Below are positions 52,516 through 63,898 of a DNA stretch of 64,000 nt, piece by piece (position 1 is the stretch's first letter; every line of letters begins with the position of its first letter). A program made the translations under genes and the position numbers. The stretch comes from Cacajao melanocephalus. Its lineage: Eukaryota; Chordata; Mammalia; Primates; Pitheciidae. The stretch is from assembly GCA_963573385.1 (NCBI GenBank), contig CAUYLG010021656.1, positions 1 through 64,000 of the forward strand. The letters are read 5' to 3'. The notes beneath the pieces were generated by a model. It saw only the letters and a list, made by a program, of their open reading frames with translations, had not been told where the DNA came from and ran no database searches.

Positions 52516-54138
52516 TTCCACTCTTGGCCCCTTCCAATTCTCATATCCTTCTCATATTTCAAAACACAGTTGTGCCTTTCAACAGTCCTGCAAACTCTTA
52601 AGTCATTCCTGTGTTAACCTAAGGGTCCACGTCAAAAGTCTCATCTGAAACAAGGCTAGTCCCTTCTGCTTATAAGCCTGTAAAATCGAAAGCAAGATAG
52701 TTACTTCAAAGATAAAATGAGGGTACAGATATTGGGTAAATGCTGTCTTCCAAATGGAAGAAATTGGCCACAACAGTGGGGGTACAGGCCCCATGAAAGT
52801 CTGAAACTCAACAAGGCACTTAGTTATTAAAACTGTACGCTCAAAAACAATCTCTTTTGACCCCATGCCACACATCCAGGGCATGATTTTGCAAGAGTGG
52901 GCTCCTAATGCCTTGGGCAGCTCTGCCTCTGTAGCTCTGCAGGATACAGCTCCCGCCACTGCTTTTCTGGTCTGGCATTGAGTGCCTGTGGCTTTTCCAG
53001 GAACACAGTACAAGCTGTCAGTGAATCTACCATTCTGGGGTCTGAAGGATGGTGGCCCTCTTTTTACAGCTCTGCCAATCAGTGTCCCACTGGGGACTCT
53101 GTGCGGGGTGTCCAACTTCACATTTCCCCTCTGCATTTCCCTCATAGATATTCTCCATGAAGTTTCTGTCTCTGCAGCAGACTTCTGCCTGGAAATCTGG
53201 GTGTTTCCATATATCCTCTAAAATCTAGGCAGAGGTTCCTAAACCTCAGTTCTTAAATTCTGTGCACCCATAGGCCCAGCACCATGTGGAAGTTGCCAAG
53301 GCTTGGAGCTTACACACTCTAAAGCAATGGTCTGAGCTGTACATTGTCCCCTTTTAGCAATGGCTGGAGCTGAAGCAGCTGGGGTGAAGAGTTCCATGTC
53401 CCAAGGCTGCACAGAGTGGCGGCAGGGCCCTGAGCTGGGCCCAGAAAACCATTTTTTCCCCCTAGACCTCTGGGCCTGTGACAGGAGGGCCTGACATGAG
53501 AATCTCTGAAACATCTTGTAGTAATTTTCCTCATTGTCCTGGCTATTAACATTCAGCTCCTTGTTACTTATGCACATTTCTGCAACTGGCTTGAATTTCT
53601 CCCCATGAAATGGATTTTTCTTTCCTATCATATGTCACACTGCAAATTTTCCAAACTTTTACACTCTGCTTCCCTTTTAAACATAAGTTCCAATTTGAGA
53701 TCATCTCTTTGTGAACTAATATGACTGTACATTTTCAGAATAAGCCAGGCCACAACTTCAGTGCCTTGCTTAGAAATTGCTTCTGCCAAAATGCCCTAAA
53801 TCAAAGCTCAAAGTTCCACAGATCTATAAGGTGGGGTCAAATGCCACCAGTCTCTTTGCTAAAGCACAGCAAGAGTGACTTTTATTCCAGTTATCAGTAA
53901 GTTTCTCACCTCCATCTGAGACCACCTCAACATGAACTTCATTGTCCATATCACTATCAGCATTTTGGACAAAACCTTTCAACAAATCTCTAGGGAATTC
54001 CAAACTTTCCCACATCTTCCTGTCTTCTTCTGAGCCCTTCAAACTTTTTCAATCTCTGCTTGTTACCCAGTTCCAAAGTAGCTTCTACATTTTTAGGTAT
54101 TTTTATAGCAGTATCCCACTCTCCTGGTACCAATTTTC

Positions 54139-54508
54139 TGTATTAGTCCATTTTCACACTGCTATAAAGAACCACCCGAGACTGTTTGATTCATAAAGAC
54201 AAAAGCTTTAACTGACTCATAGTTCCACATGGCTTGAGAGGCCTCAGGAAACTTACAATAATGGCAGAAGGTGAAGGAAAAGTAAGGCACATCTTACAAG
54301 GTAGCGGGAGAGAGAAAGAGAGAGCAAGTGGGGAAGCGCCACACTTTCAAACCATCAGATCTCATGAGAAGTACTCACTATCAAAAGAACAGCAAGGGAG
54401 AAATCCACCCCCATGATTCAGTTACCTCTCACTGTGTCCTTCCTTCGACACTTGGAGATTATAAGTTAAGATGAAAGTTGGGTGGAGACAAAGAACCAAC
54501 ACATATCA
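54139..54508 (-). mobile_element. 5' LTR of the first MaLR element
   Basis: Antisense LTR of 370 bp, from TGTATTAGTCCATTTTCACA to AACACATATCA, with a purine tract GGGAGAGAGAAAGAGAGAGC in the position where the 3' LTR has its own. Confidence 0.9.
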
Positions 54509-54689
54509 ACTGCCTTTTATGTTGAAGGTAATATGTTTCACCAATCTACATCTTAGTTTTAATAACTGTAAAACACATAGGAATGAAAGTTGTAAAAGAT
54601 ATACATGATATGGAAACATTATATTGGATATCAGGAGACGTATACACAGATACCACTGGTAAGGTACATTTACACTGACACCAGAACCG

Positions 54690-54772
54690 TGATCCAAAAT
54701 GAAATCTATTTTCTTTATAGATTATCCTGCCTCACCTATTTTATAGTAGCAATGCAAGAACAGACTAACACA
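54690..54772 (+). mobile_element. 3' end fragment of a MaLR LTR
   Basis: TCTATTTTCTTTATAGATTATCC, CTATTTTATAGTAGCAATGC and GAACAGACTAACACA are the sense 3' terminus of a THE1/MST LTR. The rest of that LTR is missing upstream. It abuts the MLT1 that follows. Confidence 0.75.
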
Positions 54773-55442
54773 CTTTCTTTCTTATCTCTGCCGTGTAAAG
54801 ATACAAGAAGAAAATGACCATCAGCAAACCAGGAATCAGGTCCTCACAAGACACTGACTGGATCTGCTGCCACTTTCAACTTGGACTTCCAAGCCTCCAG
54901 AACTGTGAAATAATGTTTGTTGCTTAAATGACCCAGTTGTTAAATTCAGTTACAATAGAGATCAGGTCAGAAAATCCTGAAAAAACAAAGCCAGTTAGGC
55001 CTCATAAGTGACCTCAGCTTTACTTGATTTTCAAACACAAGCAAAACTTAAATTGATCTTTTTCTTGTAAATGCCTGTAAAAAGGAAAAAAAGAATACCT
55101 TAAGGTCAACCAATCAGAAGCAACCAACATGCAAAACTATATATAGGAAATTTCCAATGGAATAGATCAAAAAAGGCAAGAGTATAACTGCAACCAGTTA
55201 AACATTTTATTTGCTTAACTTTAATGTTAAGCATGAAAGTTACCCTTATTTTACTGTATTCAATATCATAAAAGCCTTCCCCATGTATTCCCTTGTTGGA
55301 ATTTATGCACCACTTCTAGTTTGGAGCTGCCTGATTAATGAATAGTTGTTTGCTCAGAGACTTTCTAAAACTTTTTTGTGCTTAGTTTACGTTTTGACAC
55401 CATCAATGTTATTTTTGTCATAGAAACCCAAACTGACTAAGA
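54773..55442 (+). mobile_element. MLT1 LTR 3' half, split by a younger LTR
   Basis: GGTCCTCACAAGACACTGAC, CAACTTGGACTTCCAAGCC, TCCAGAACTGTGAAATAATG and TTAAATGACCCAGTTG are sense MLT1. The missing end (GTTATTTTTGTCATAGAAAC, CCAAACTGACTAAGACA) appears after an insertion, at about 55406-55442. The MLT1 is therefore older than the inserted LTR. Confidence 0.8.
54938..55405 (+). mobile_element. LTR nested in MLT1
   Basis: A 468-bp block from TGTTAAATTCAGTTAC to TTTGACACCATCA divides the MLT1. It has LTR promoter features: CCAATCAGAAG at 55110 and a TATA box (TATATATAGG) at 55138-55147. GCCTTCCCCATGTATTCCC and GGAGCTGCCTGATTAATGAA follow toward a U5-like end. Exact ends and family are not certain; target duplication is unclear because the host sequence is diverged. 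Confidence 0.65.
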
Positions 55443-55514
55443 CATTTGAATATTCTTGATTAGCAGGATACATATAGAAATTTCCCAGCAGTTACACATG
55501 TGCTCCATAATTTG

Positions 55515-55545
55515 TTTTTATTTATTTATTTATTTATTTATTTTT
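55515..55545. repeat. (TTTA)n microsatellite
   Basis: Seven TTTA/TTAT units in tandem. No SINE is attached. Confidence 0.9.
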
Positions 55546-56128
55546 TGATCTTGTCAGTAACTAGAAACTGTGGTTAGCTGAGGTTACCTCAAAACTAGGG
55601 CAAAGAAAAGTACTGAGAAATGATCCACTTCTGTTGGTTTTATATAACTGTTTAGTGGTTTCTGCTTCTGTTTGTTTGAAGAGGGGTTAATAGTAGAAAT
55701 ACAGGAGGAATTTCTTCATTACAAGGAACACTTATTTTTGTAAAATACTGCAATTGCTGAGAATTTCAGGAAGCTGACAAAGGAAAATAAAGAGACGTTT
55801 TGTTGTGTAGACTATGAGGTTTTTTCAAAGCCTCAGTGATATGAAACTACTAGTGTCCGAAATGAGCAAATAACAAAGATATGTTTTTAAAAAATAGATA
55901 ATTTTGTTTAAGTCATTTAAACAAAAAATTTATTTTGAAATCTATTTTGAATATTTAGCTAAGGAGTTAAATGTAGAAATAGCTAAGTCTTCTAAATGAA
56001 AATCAAAGTAATTTTTCAAAAGAAATGATTTTAAACAAAATATGCATATGTAAACCCTTATTGTTTCTACTGGGAAGATAACACAAAAATAAAGTACGAG
56101 GTAATTAGTCTGAACAACCTAAAAAGTT
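55546..56128. other. Unassigned DNA
   Basis: No recognised repeat or gene. Confidence 0.45.
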
Positions 56129-56441
56129 TGTATTAGTCTATTTTCATTCTGCTGATAAAGACATATCTAAGACAGCAACTTACTAAAGAAAGAGGTATAA
56201 TGAACTAACAGTTCCACATGGCTTGGGAGGCCTTACAATCATGGTGTCAGATAAGAGAATAGAGCTTGGACAGGGAAACTCTCCCTTATAAAAGTGTCAG
56301 ATATCATGAGACTTATTCACTATTACAAAAATAGCATGGGAAAGACCTATTCCATGATTCAGTTACCTCCCACTAGTTCCCTTCCACAACATGTGGGAAT
56401 TCAAGATGAGATTTGGGTGGGGAAACAGAAAAACAATGTCA
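56129..56441 (-). mobile_element. 3' LTR of the second MaLR element
   Basis: TGTATTAGTCTATTTTCATT to AAACAATGTCA, 313 bp, with an internal deletion relative to its partner LTR at 58037. Confidence 0.9.
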
Positions 56442-56450
56442 TTCCATCTC

Positions 56451-56542
56451 TGGCCCCTCCAAAATATCATGTCCCTATACAAATCAATCATACCTCTGGC
56501 TCCTCCAAAATACCATGTCCTTATATAAATCAATCATACATT
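56451..56542. repeat. 46-bp tandem duplication in THE1 internal region
   Basis: TGGCCCCTCCAAAATATCAT... (56451-56496) is repeated as TGGCTCCTCCAAAATACCAT... (56497-56542) with a few substitutions. The first MaLR element does not have this doubling, so it is specific to this copy. Confidence 0.88.
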
Positions 56543-58036
56543 CCCAACATCCCCCAAAGTCTTAACTCAATTCAGCATCAACTCAAAAGTTGACATTCCA
56601 AAATCTCATCTGTGACAAGGCAAGTCTCCTCCACCTATAAGCCTGAAAAATCAAAAGTTAGTTACTTCTTAAATACAATGGGGGTACAAGAATTGGGTAA
56701 ATATACCCATTCCAAATGGGAGAAATTGGACAATACAAAAGTGCTACAGGCCCCACGCTAGTCTGAAATCCAGTGGGACAGTCTAATCTTAAAGCTCCAA
56801 AATATGTCCTGTAACTCCATGTCTCACATCCAGGTCATGCTGATGCAAGAGGAGGGTCCCACAATCTCGGGCAGCTCTACCTCTGTGACTTTGCAGGATA
56901 CAGCCTTCCTCTCAGCTGCTTTCACAGGCTGGCAGTGAATGTCTGCAGCTTTTCCAGGTGCACGGTACAAGCTGTTGGTGGATCTACCATTCTGCATTCT
57001 GGAGGACGATGGCTCTCTTCTCACACCTCCACTAGATGGTGCCCCTGTAGGGACTCTGTGTTGGAGCTCCAACCTCATATTTGCCTTCTGCACTACCCTA
57101 ACAGAGGTTCTCCATGAGGGCGCAGCCCCTGCAGGAAACTTCTAACTGGGCATACAGGCATTTCCTTACATCCTCTGAAATCTAGGCAGAGGTTCCCAAA
57201 CCCCAATTCTTGACTTCTGTGCACTTGCAGGCTCAACATCACATAGAAGCTGCCAAGGCCTGGGGCTTACACCCTCTGAAGCCATGGCCCAAGCTCTGTA
57301 TTGGCCCCTTTCAGCCATGGCTGGAGTGGCTGGGAGGCAGGGCTATAGCACAGGAACTCTGGGCCCAGCCCATGAAATCATTTTTTCCTTCTAGGCCTTG
57401 GGGCCTATGATGGGAGCATCTGCTGTGAAGACCTCTGACATGCCCTGGAGACACTTTTCCTATTGTCTTGGGGATTAACATTCAATTCCTTGTTCCTTAT
57501 GCAAACTTCTGCAGCCAGCTTGAATTTCTCCTCCAAAAATGGGATTTTCTTTTCTATCGCATTTTCAGGCTGCAAGTTTTATAAACTTTTGTGCCCTTCC
57601 TCCCTTATAAAACTGAATACATTTAACAGCATCCAAGTCACATCTTGAATTCTTTGCTTCTCAGACATTTCTTCTGCCAGATACCTTAAATCTTTTCTTT
57701 CAAGTTCAAAGTTCCACAAATCTCTAAGGCAGGGACAAATGTTGCCAGTTTCTGTGCTAAAACATAACAACAGTCACCTTTTTTCCAGTTTCCAACAAAT
57801 TCCTCATGTCTATCTGAGACTACATCAGCCTGAACTTTATTGTCCATATCACTATCATCATTTTGGACAAAGCCGTTCAATAAGTCTCTGGGAAGTTCCA
57901 AAGTTTCTCACATTTTTCTGTTTCCTTCAGAGCCCTCCAAACTGTTCAAACACTTGCCTGTAACCCAATCCCAAAGTTGCTTCTACATTTTTGGGTATCT
58001 TTTCAGAAGCACCCCACTCTACTGGTACATATTTAC

Positions 58037-58380
58037 TGTATTAGTCCATTTTCACATTTTTGATGAAGACATACCCAAGACTGGGCAATTTACAAAAGAA
58101 AAAGTGTTAACGTATTAACAGTTCCACCTGGCTGGGGAGGCCTCACAATCATGGTGGAAGGTAAGGCCTGTCACTTCTTACATGGCTGCAGGCAAGAGAA
58201 AAGAGTTTGTGCAGGGAAACTTGCCCTTATAAAACAATCAGCTCTCATGAGACTTATTCCCTATTATGAGAACAGACAGGAAAGACTTGCCCCATAATTC
58301 AATTACCTCCCACAGGGTCTGTCCACAACATGTGGGAATTCAAGATGAGATTTGGGTGGGGACACAGCCAAACCATATCA
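58037..58380 (-). mobile_element. 5' LTR of the second MaLR element
   Basis: TGTATTAGTCCATTTTCACA to CAAACCATATCA, 344 bp, including GGCAAGAGAAAAGAGTTTGT and GTGGGAATTCAAGATGAG. Confidence 0.92.
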
Positions 58381-59249
58381 AATATGCTAATAAAAAGCCA
58401 TATCATTCCAATTTTTAAAGTAAGTCTCCTAAAGAGTAATATTTATTGCATTTTATAAGCCAGTAAAACTACTATTTTGGATGTACTTCTCAGAAAAATT
58501 TTGAGAAGTATTTAGAGCAAAGGTGAGACATTTTCCATTGAAAACTAAAACTGAGACAATTAGAGTTATGTGTTTCATGCTGTACAGCAATGTAAAATAC
58601 ACAGCCCACCTATGAGATACATTTGCCTCTAAAAATGGATTTAAATCTAGTTATATACACATCTAGTGTAGAGAAAGTATGGTGAAAATAGGAACAAGAA
58701 ATGAAATACCTTCAGAAATGAAGTAGTCAAATTCAGAATATCAGCCATTTATAGAATATTTACCTCATTTCTTCAAAAAAGTCAATGGCAGTGTGAAAAA
58801 AGGAGAATGAGAGGGACAAGAGTGTTTTAGATTAAGAAAGACATAGGAGATATAACAACCAAATCAAATGATTGCACATTGTTTAAATTCTAATTTGAAT
58901 AGATCAACTAATTTTATAATACAATAAAGTTGACAAAGTACTGGGTGTTAGGTGATATTCAGATATTTTTGTTAATTGCATTAAATGTGATAATGGAAAT
59001 GTCATTATTTTTAATCCATCACTTATTAGATACACATTGGAATGTGTGATGGTGAAATGACATCATGCCCTGTATCTGCTTTAAGATATTGCACCACAAA
59101 TAGAGGACAGAATGAAACAGTTGAAATAAGATATGTATTATTGTTGATGGCAGATTTTGAAGAAATGGTGGTATGCTGAATTCTGCATTTCCTGTACATT
59201 TGGATTCTTTATATATAAAGCTCAATATCAGGGTAAGCATTTATAAATA
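58381..59249. other. Unassigned DNA, possible MIR trace
   Basis: Mostly unrecognised. AAAACTGAGACAATTAGAG...GCTGTACAGC at about 58545-58595 could be a MIR core remnant ("AAACTGAGGC...CACAGC"), but it is too weak to list. The minus-strand frame at 59019-59240 is unsupported. Confidence 0.4.
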
Positions 59250-59597
59250 TCGTCATGTACCACCCAAGGATATTTTGGTCAATGACAGACCACATATATG
59301 CATATATGATGGTGGTACCATAAAATTATACTATTGCATTTTTGCTGAAATATTTATAGGTTTAGATACTCAAATACTTACCATTATATTACAGCTGCCT
59401 ACAGTATTTAATACAGTAACATGCTGTATGGGTTTATAGACTAGGAGTAATAGACTACATCACAAAGCCTAGGCATAGTGTGGACAATACTCTAGGTCCT
59501 TGTAAATCCGATCTGTGATGTTCACAAACAAAAAAATTGCTCAATGAGGCATTTCTTATAACATATTTCCATCATTAAGCAATGCTTGACTGTAATT
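59250..59597 (+). mobile_element. MER2-type (Tigger-derived) DNA transposon
   Basis: The left end (CGTCATGTACCACCCAAGG, then GGTCAATGACAGACCACATA, GATGGTGGTACCATAAAATTA) and right end (CAGTATTTAATACAGTAACATGC, AGCAATGCTTGACTGTA) match the two ends of MER2/Tigger1-like elements, whose termini are inverted repeats. About 345 bp remain, without transposase, so it is a non-autonomous deletion product. Internal GTTTAGATACTCAAATACTTACC is also characteristic. The frame at 59173-59439 across it is not a gene. Confidence 0.85.
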
Positions 59598-60830
59598 TTT
59601 AAACTGTAAAATTCCAAAAATAACTTTACTAAAGGAATAAAAGAAATCTGAACTTACAGAAAATGACTAGAAAAAGACCATCCATGGAAAATGTATTTCA
59701 AAAAAAAGTCAAAGAATGTACATGTGCACATTTGTATGTGTGTATCTTTGTATCTACATACCTATTGACTAAAAAAAACTCAGTTCAGAATATTGTTCTT
59801 TTCTTTTGCATATTGGCTTCAATTGTATCCAGGTAGTAAGAGGTAAATTACTAAATGTGAGTAATTTACTAAATGCAAGTGGTTAAGTAGGGTCCTGGTC
59901 AGATGTTTTAAGAAAGTGGATATATTTCTAATTATTTTTGTGAAAAAAGACAGCAGATGTTTTATAGGGAAACATTGTCCCATTGATCTACAGATTTGAA
60001 AGCTAAAATTGGGGCCAATGTTCTTGAAAAACAGAGTGGTACTAACATGACTAGATATGTGATTCTTTTTCTTGCAGTATTCAGCAGGCTTGATGGAGCT
60101 GTGGAAGTTCAGAATTTGACTCAATTAGGATTGAGTGCTAGCTAAAGAAGCATAATGGATATATTTAATTAGATTTACCTACCACTCTTGAAACTTTGCA
60201 TTTGCATAAAGGAAGCAAACATGTTACATCTGCAAATAAAAATATAGTTCATATTATTTACCTAGCACTTTGTAGTAACAAAGGAGAGATATTTTAAATT
60301 ATTACTTAAGGATTGATATTCAAATATTTTAACTATATGTTGGGTAAAATATTTAACTTTTATTTAACGGCTCTCGGATTTTACTAAGATCACTAATGTG
60401 TTTACAAACATGCTTCCAAATATAGGTCGTATTGCTTAGTTCTTCTAAGAAAAATCTTGAAGTGAATGAGGAAGTTGTAAAATGATAAATTCAGTTGGCA
60501 AAGACAATCAATGTGGTAATTGCAGCAAGACTGTCAATAGCCATCCCTTTTCTAGTTATTCAGTCATTTTAGTACTTGTGAATTTAGTACTTGTGAATTT
60601 CATTCCTATGTATCTAAGGCTACCATCATTTTTAATTTCTCTTAAGTCTCTCCATTTTCATCACCTTTCAATAAAACAGTCATCGTGGGCAATATGTATA
60701 TAAATATTAGGACCATTTTCACCTCTTTATGTTGAAGTTTATTATTATTATCAGTTCTCTAGAGGAAAAAGCATTAAAGTGGGTCTTTTAGATGACAGAA
60801 TTAATTCCTAAACACTGAAATAATTTAGTA
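59598..60830. other. Unassigned AT-rich DNA
   Basis: No recognised repeat beyond the 15-bp tandem at 60568-60597. The 101-codon minus frame (59819-60124) and the 73-codon plus frame (60482-60703) have no motif or splice support. Confidence 0.5.
60568..60597. repeat. 15-bp tandem duplication
   Basis: TTTAGTACTTGTGAA is present twice in a row (60568-60582, 60583-60597), identical. Confidence 0.92.
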
Positions 60831-61125
60831 TGGGTCCAGCACAGTGGCTCATGGCTCGAATCCCAGCACCTTGGGAGGCTGAAGTGGGTGGATTGCCCGA
60901 AGTCAGGAGTTCAAATCAGCCTGGGCAACATGGTGATACCCCATCTCTACAAAAAATTAGCAAGGCATGATGGCATGTGCTTGTGGTACGAGCTACTTGG
61001 GAAGCTGAGGTGGGGCTTGAGCCTAGGAGGTGGAGGTTGCAGTGAGTGAAGACAGCTCCACTTCACTCCAACCTGGATGAGAGTGTGATTCCAACCCCTA
61101 TCTTCCAAATGAAAAGAAAAGGAAA
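60831..61125 (+). mobile_element. Old Alu (AluJ-like) with 14-bp target duplication
   Basis: TGGGTCCAGCACAGTGGCTC to a degenerate tail (AAATGAAAAGAAAAGG). GAAATAATTTAGTA (60817-60830) and GAAATAACTTAGTA (61126-61139) flank it with one difference. AGCCTGGGCAACATGGTG and the many substitutions fit AluJ. The frame at 60947-61156 on minus is incidental. Confidence 0.93.
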
Positions 61126-61211
61126 GAAATAACTTAGTAATGAATTTTAGCCTCAAGGTCTTCCTTATGACAACCTCCTACTCCCCCCAAAAAAACAATG
61201 CTTTATTTGGA

Positions 61212-61734
61212 TGTTGTACCTGAGCAAGTTAGAAGGAAAGTGCCACACTCTGAGTTCCAATTGAGAGTCCTTTACTGCCGGCAATTGAGAGTCAGCTTGT
61301 GCTCAAAATCTCTCGGCCCCAAAGAGGGGAATGTGATTTCCTTTTATACCTAACCTAGAAGAGCAGGGAGGGGGAGTCTAGCTGAAGCAGAATTTTACAG
61401 AAGCAGAACAAGCAAGTTAGTAGGAGGAAGCTTGTAACCAGGAGGCAGGAGGTTCCCATAGTTGCTGGTTACTAAGAGTATTTCCATATGGTCATCAAGG
61501 AAGGTAGCAGGGGGAACTTCCCAAGCAATCAATCACCAAGGGGAGGTCCAAGGAGAGGTATTCACAATAGCAGGTGTGCTTGCCAAGCAGGATGTGGTTA
61601 CAATGGTTACAAGGCTCTGAGTACAGTGTGACCCAGCAGTGCCCCCAAGGGAGAAATGGCAGGGAGGTAGAGGTTAAAATGGAGTTTATAGCAAAGATGG
61701 AGTCAGTTAGGCTAGCACAAGTTAGGCTATCACA
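61212..61734 (-). mobile_element. Solo ERV1-type LTR with 4-bp target duplication
   Basis: TG...CA ends (TGTTGTACCTGAG at 61212, GGCTATCACA ending 61734) are directly flanked by TGGA (61208-61211 and 61735-61738). On minus there is a TATA box (TATAAAAGG, complement of 61340-61348) followed by about 130 bp of R/U5-like sequence, so the LTR is oriented minus. GCCGGCAATTGAGAGTC, CTTGTAACCAGGAGGCAGG and GGTTACAATGGTTACAAGGC are internal. No internal viral region adjoins. The 82-codon frame at 61495-61743 is incidental. Family not named. Confidence 0.78.
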
Positions 61735-63110
61735 TGGATACACAGAAAGTTAATGCATCCTCACCAAAACACCTGCCTTTGTTTTAATTCTTATTGTAAA
61801 ATCTTTATGTGTGCACAAGGCAAAATGATCTGTTGGCCCCTTGTTCATCGTTGATGTCACACTCACTCATTGTTGCTAAAGTAATCAATAGCAGCATCCT
61901 TCAAATAAGAGGACATGAATTTTGGGGGAAAAAATGATAAATTACTCTATGTTCTATAAAGTCTTTGTTAAGCAAATTAAAAATGTAAATTCATATGTAT
62001 TCCAATTCAGCTGTCATACTTGTAAACAAACTATTAGAAATAAGATACCTTTAGAGGACATTTAGGTACCCATCTAATTCAATTCAAATCTTTTGTGAAA
62101 GAGCAATACTTAAAGGTATTAACCCAGAGATCTCTGGCCTTAGAACTTCTGCAATTACACTGTCTCTTACTGAGAAATATAGCTGAAATGGTCTATCCCT
62201 GTGAAAGGTGATTTGGCTGATTTCTGTTGCGTTAAGCAAGTCAACATTTTCTACCTACACAGATATCATACGAAAGTTATACTCAAGCCAAGTCAATGAT
62301 ATTTCAGATTTTTTTCCTAAGAAAAACACATACAGGGTGAACCCAAATACTCCACTTTTATCTAGGATGGCTTGGCATAAGAATCTTCCCAGTAGAGGAG
62401 AATCAATTACATTTTGAGAAGAGCATCTGGTCTGAATTTAGAACTTTAGTAATCTTAAGCTTTGAAAAATATTACAAATACCCTAGAGGTAAATTTAAAT
62501 AAATATGACACCAAATCATAAGATAAAACTTAAAACATAACCAAAATACGCACAGACGCACATATTGATATTGATAGTTAACATGTGGAACATAGTGAAG
62601 ATGCTGTTTAAGAACTAGTTTACAGATAGAGAAGTGTCAGGATGAGAGATTTCCAAAGTCTTTGTTGCTGGCACAGTACCACTTAGTTCCAGTCATGCCC
62701 ACAGCTGTCTAGTACTTGCCCAGGAAGCAGGTGCTTTTTATAGGCTGTACAGATGAAATCCATAATCAGGTTTGCTGATTGGTGGTAATTCATTATATTT
62801 CTCATCCTGAAAGGAACTCAAAGAAGCAATGGCTGACAATTCTCTGATAGCTATTCGTCCTCAGAAGTCTTTGTGATTATCTTCTCACTTACTAAAACTT
62901 TAAATTTTATAATATTGCAAAGACAATTTAGAATAAACTCTAAAATCTTTTAATAATATAATCATTTTATTTTTATAGGTAAAACTTCTACTCTATGGCC
63001 ATTAGCCGGCACTGGTTATCCACTGTCTATAAACTAATCCTGATTAGAACATATTCATTGTACAAAAATGAGATTGTGTGTCTTCAAATTATTTGAAAAC
63101 TGAATAATAT
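61735..63110. other. Unassigned DNA
   Basis: 1.4 kb without a firm repeat or gene. The plus frame at 62208-62417 lacks support. A trace around 62060-62150 might be an ancient SINE but cannot be assigned. Confidence 0.45.
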
Positions 63111-63472
63111 TGCTATGGTTTGAACTTTTGATTGCCCCAACATTTATATGTTGAAACCTAAAGCTTGAAGGTGATGACGTTAGCAGTCAGAGTCTTTGGG
63201 AGGGAGGTAGGTCATGGGGGAAGATACTTTTAAGAATGGGTTTAGTGCCTTTATAAAAAGAGGCTCAAGAGAGACCCCTGGCCTTTCCTCCATGAGAGGA
63301 TACTGTAAAAGTTGTCATCTATGAACCAGAAAATAGGAGCTCAAGAGACACTGTATCTGCTTCTATCTTGATGTTATACATCCTAGCTCTAGAGTTGTGA
63401 GAAATAAATTCCTATTGTTCATATACCTTCTAGTCTATGATATTTAATGATGGCAGCCAAAGGGACTAAGGC
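63111..63472 (+). mobile_element. MLT1 (A/B-like) solo LTR
   Basis: TGCTATGGTTTGAACTTTTG, TTTATATGTTGAAACCTAAAG, AAGGTGATGACGTTAGCAG, ACCAGAAAATAGGAGCTC and TTGTGAGAAATAAATTCCTA follow the MLT1A/B LTR end to end, finishing AAAGGGACTAAGG. About 360 bp, sense. No internal region attached. Confidence 0.9.
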
Positions 63473-63898
63473 TGATAGCATGCAATTATCAAAATTGGTA
63501 GAATATACAAGTAGAGCATAGGATGGTTTCTCTATTTGGCCTTGAGAAGTACCAATGACATCTTTTAAATGCTCCATACTCTAACCTACCTAGTTAATAG
63601 CCTAGTTAATATAAACACTATTAAATTTATTCTCTCACATTTATAAATCACATTTGCTTGCTTATATCATTTTTCCCATGATAAAATCCTTGAGGAAAGT
63701 GATTTTATCTTGCTTGCATTCTTGTTCATAGCATTTAACTCCATTTAAGACAGTTGGCTTTCAACAGATACTTGCTATAGTTTTAATAAATTGTGAATTA
63801 CAAAAGACTTCTGATGAACAGCTTTGAATTCATATACGTCATTATCACTTTCATTTATAATCAATGATTTTACATAAGATTGACTCACTTTTGTGCAG
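63473..63898. other. Unassigned DNA upstream of a candidate exon
   Basis: No repeat recognised. The last 20 bases (GACTCACTTTTGTGCAG, AG at 63897-63898) can serve as a splice acceptor, with a short T-rich stretch before the AG. It is otherwise AT-rich. Confidence 0.4.

Larger units (their letters stand above)
52142..54508 (-). mobile_element. Near-complete MaLR element (MSTA-like), LTR-internal-LTR
   Basis: Two antisense MST-type LTRs bracket a colinear internal region: 3' LTR 52142-52515, internal 52516-54138, 5' LTR 54139-54508. Both LTRs show TTAGTC(T/C)(G/A)TTTTCACA, GTTCCACAT and AGAGAAAGAGAGAGC-like MST features, and end in CATGTCA or CATATCA. The internal part carries MaLR phrases such as GGGGGTACAG, CTTTTCCAGG and GTCCATATCACTATCAGC. 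The longest frame (52603-53145, 180 codons, minus) is a decayed internal remnant without an intact protein. I could not find a matching 5-bp flank. Confidence 0.88.
56129..58380 (-). mobile_element. Near-complete THE1-type MaLR element, LTR-internal-LTR
   Basis: 3' LTR 56129-56441, internal 56442-58036, 5' LTR 58037-58380, all antisense. The internal region is colinear with that of the element at 52142 (shared GGGGGTACA, GAGAAATTGG, GCTTTTCCAGG, ATCTAGGCAGAGGTTCC, GTCCATATCACTATCA). LTRs show TGTATTAGTC, CATGGCTTGGGAGGCC or CCTGGCTGGGGAGGCC, and end AATGTCA or CATATCA. The 3' LTR is about 31 bp shorter, lacking the segment after the CAATCATGGTG motif. Internal frames (56824-57093 minus; 56939-57145, 57739-57963 and others plus) are remnants or shadows. 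No exact 5-bp flanking duplication (AAGTT before, AATAT after). Confidence 0.9.

Noticed and set aside
52603..53145. 180-codon minus-strand open frame as a gene
   Set aside because: It lies wholly inside the internal region of a MaLR element, and the matching region of the neighbouring copy is disrupted. It is a decayed remnant.
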